Shown one piece after another: positions 5,196-5,865 of a stretch of DNA of 5,865 nucleotides. This DNA comes from Actinobacteria bacterium UBA5176 (GTDB taxonomy: Bacteria > Actinomycetota > UBA4738). Both the position numbers and the translations under genes were made by a program. The DNA lies in the NCBI GenBank assembly GCA_002413305.1, contig DHWS01000080.1, positions 1-5,865 of the forward strand. Reading direction: 5' to 3'. Each line of letters starts with the position of its first letter. Within the stretch, counting starts at the first letter, position 1. A model generated the notes under the pieces. It searched no databases. It was not told the DNA's origin and saw nothing but the letters and a program-made list of their open reading frames with translations.

Positions 5196-5648
5196 TCACC
5201 GTCCGGCGTTGCGCCGGAGGTACTGATCGACGTTCGAACCCACCTCGACGGGCATGGACCGCCGGCCCGCCGCGCCGCCGTCCGCTGAGCCGCGGTGGCT
5301 GTGCCCGTCCGGCGGAGCGAAGTGGCCTGCATCCAGCCCGGCCACTAGCTCGGCCGCGTTGGTGACGGCGCCGGCGTCGTCGAAGGCAACGGCGCCCAGG
5401 TCCACGAGCTTCCACACGTCCTCGGGGCGGTAGGCTCCGCGCTTCCGGCCGGCCAGTTCGAACGCCTGCCGCATCTCGCGCTGCTGGAGCTGGCGCCGGA
5501 GGTCGCTGTTCTCGAACTCCAGCTCGGCCGGGCTCGTCACCTCCGCCCGCCGGGTCGGCGCTGGAGCCGTTCGCTGCGGTTTGGGCGGCGCCGGCGCGGG
5601 CCGCGGCCTCGCTGCCCGCCTGATGATCTGGTCGACCTCGTTCCCCAT
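5196..5648 (-). CDS. Small phage scaffold-like protein (tentative)
   Basis: A 150-residue protein. It has a short N-terminal helix (EVDQIIRRAARP, 4-15), a Pro/Ala-rich stretch (16-40), a charged coiled-coil helix (41-62, LEFENSDLRRQLQQ), then a compact segment RGAYRPEDVWKLVDLGAVAFDD (70-91) and GAVTNAAELVAG (93-104). A Gly/Ser/His-rich tail ends in NVDQYLRRNAGR. The order charged helix, then a 'position-in-list, D-L-x-x-V-x-x-D-D-x-G-x-V' segment, then a disordered tail ending in an M/V-(N/D)-x-x-(I/L)-R-x-x-A-G-R signature resembles capsid scaffold proteins of tailed actinophages as I remember them; this is not a firm match. The start is taken as ATG 5648, overlapping the previous stop as TGATG, with (GAG)5 as ribosome binding site. 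The GTG at 5651 is possible but lies inside the stop/overlap. Length is typical of small scaffolds. Confidence 0.5.
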   Translation of the reverse strand: MGNEVDQIIRRAARPRPAPAPPKPQRTAPAPTRRAEVTSPAELEFENSDLRRQLQQREMRQAFELAGRKRGAYRPEDVWKLVDLGAVAFDDAGAVTNAAELVAGLDAGHFAPPDGHSHRGSADGGAAGRRSMPVEVGSNVDQYLRRNAGR

Positions 5649-5692
5649 CACTCCTCCTCCTCCTCGCCCAGGATCCGGCGCACCAGCGCCAC
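5648..5692 (-). pseudogene. 3' tail of an unknown upstream phage-type gene
   Basis: On the minus strand the frame VALVRRILGEEEEE-TGA ends on the start codon of the scaffold-like gene (TGATG). The coupling indicates a real coding end. Upstream, beyond about 5692, the same DNA reads sensibly only on the plus strand as an IstB-type fragment, so only about 14 codons of this gene remain. The exact junction could lie anywhere between about 5680 and 5700. The product cannot be named. Confidence 0.35.
5651..5665 (-). repeat. (GAG)5 repeat serving as pentaglutamate and ribosome binding site
   Basis: Five GAG triplets on the minus strand encode the EEEEE end of the upstream gene and form the Shine-Dalgarno sequence for the scaffold-like gene, whose ATG lies two bases further on. 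Confidence 0.6.
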
Positions 5693-5848
5693 CGATGCCA
5701 GATCATCGAGACCAAGGGCGAGTCCTACCGGCTGAGAGACGCCAAGGCCCGGATCCGAAAGCCGGGGGCGCCGGGCGAGCCGGGTCCGAAGGAGAGGGCC
5801 ACGGCAAGCCCTCCGGGAGCCATGGAAGGAGGACCCGGAACCCGCTAG
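5690..5848 (+). pseudogene. C-terminal fragment of an IstB-type ATPase (IS21-family helper protein)
   Basis: On the plus strand the frame reads HRCQIIETKGESYRLRDAKAR and then a Pro/Gly/Lys-rich tail (GAPGEPGPKER) to a TAG at 5846-5848. The segment (H)RCxIIETxxxSxRxxxxxA matches how I remember the C-terminus of IstB proteins (for example LLHHCDIIETGNDSWRFKNRA). These ATPases assist the IS21 transposase in target choice. No Walker motifs or earlier IstB segments are present: upstream of about 5690 the frame becomes the antisense of the phage gene tail. This is therefore a remnant of about 50 codons; a matching istA or terminal inverted repeat is not visible before the window ends. The match is short, so another explanation remains possible. 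Confidence 0.5.
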
Positions 5849-5865
5849 CATCCACCCCCAGGTGC

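Noticed and set aside
4397..5332. 311-codon minus frame overlapping the coiled-coil and scaffold-like genes
   Set aside because: Low-complexity Arg/Gly/Ala composition. Only its last 24 codons, after the ATG at 4471, look like a coupled gene start, and those are reported separately.
5185..5715. N-terminal extension of the 238-aa gene to a start at 5715
   Set aside because: The extension is the +1 shadow of the scaffold-like gene and partly antisense to the IstB fragment; ATG 5184 has a strong ribosome binding site.
1..5865. CRISPR array or tandem repeat array
   Set aside because: No spaced direct repeats were found; the only repeats are short CCG and GAG triplet runs inside coding sequence.

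Overview
The window looks like accessory DNA from a high-GC actinobacterium. The soil/Thermoleophilia-type lineage is my guess; no ribosomal or other phylogenetic marker is present. The evidence is the codon use, a left-edge protein tail of a kind I associate with large actinobacterial ATPase regulators, and an apparently leaderless promoter-start arrangement. The whole stretch reads as a patchwork of gene fragments around an intact small defence-type cassette.

Left edge (1-365): the C-terminal part of a large ATPase/LuxR-type regulator. It enters from outside the window and stops abnormally early. About 200 bases without a gene follow.

Centre (569-4275): three intact genes. The first (569-2368, +) is an AIPR-family protein, a family named for abortive-infection phage resistance and often found in restriction-modification operons. 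The second (2486-3649, +) joins an unrecognised N-terminal half, through a proline-rich linker, to a C-terminal PD-(D/E)XK-type nuclease domain (D...EGK...IGQLMDYRRF). The third (3646-4275, -) is an MT-A70 adenine-N6 methyltransferase. It converges on the nuclease gene, and the two share one CTAG that contains both stop codons. My reading is a compact restriction-modification-like or abortive-infection module: methyltransferase marks, nuclease cuts, AIPR acts as partner or effector. The joint function is inference.

Right (4397-5692, -): a very GC-rich, tightly coupled run of phage-type genes. In transcription order these are the 3' tail of an unknown gene, a 150-aa scaffold-like protein, a 238-aa coiled-coil protein of unknown function, and a 24-aa stub that is probably a truncated next gene. 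Starts and stops overlap (TGATG, ATGA) or lie 11 bases apart, as in phage structural operons.

Right edge (about 5690-5848, +): a probable C-terminal fragment of an IstB-type helper ATPase (IS21 family) that abuts the phage operon tail-to-front. Both ends of the central cassette and the far right end therefore lie next to truncated genes, as expected for an island assembled by repeated recombination.
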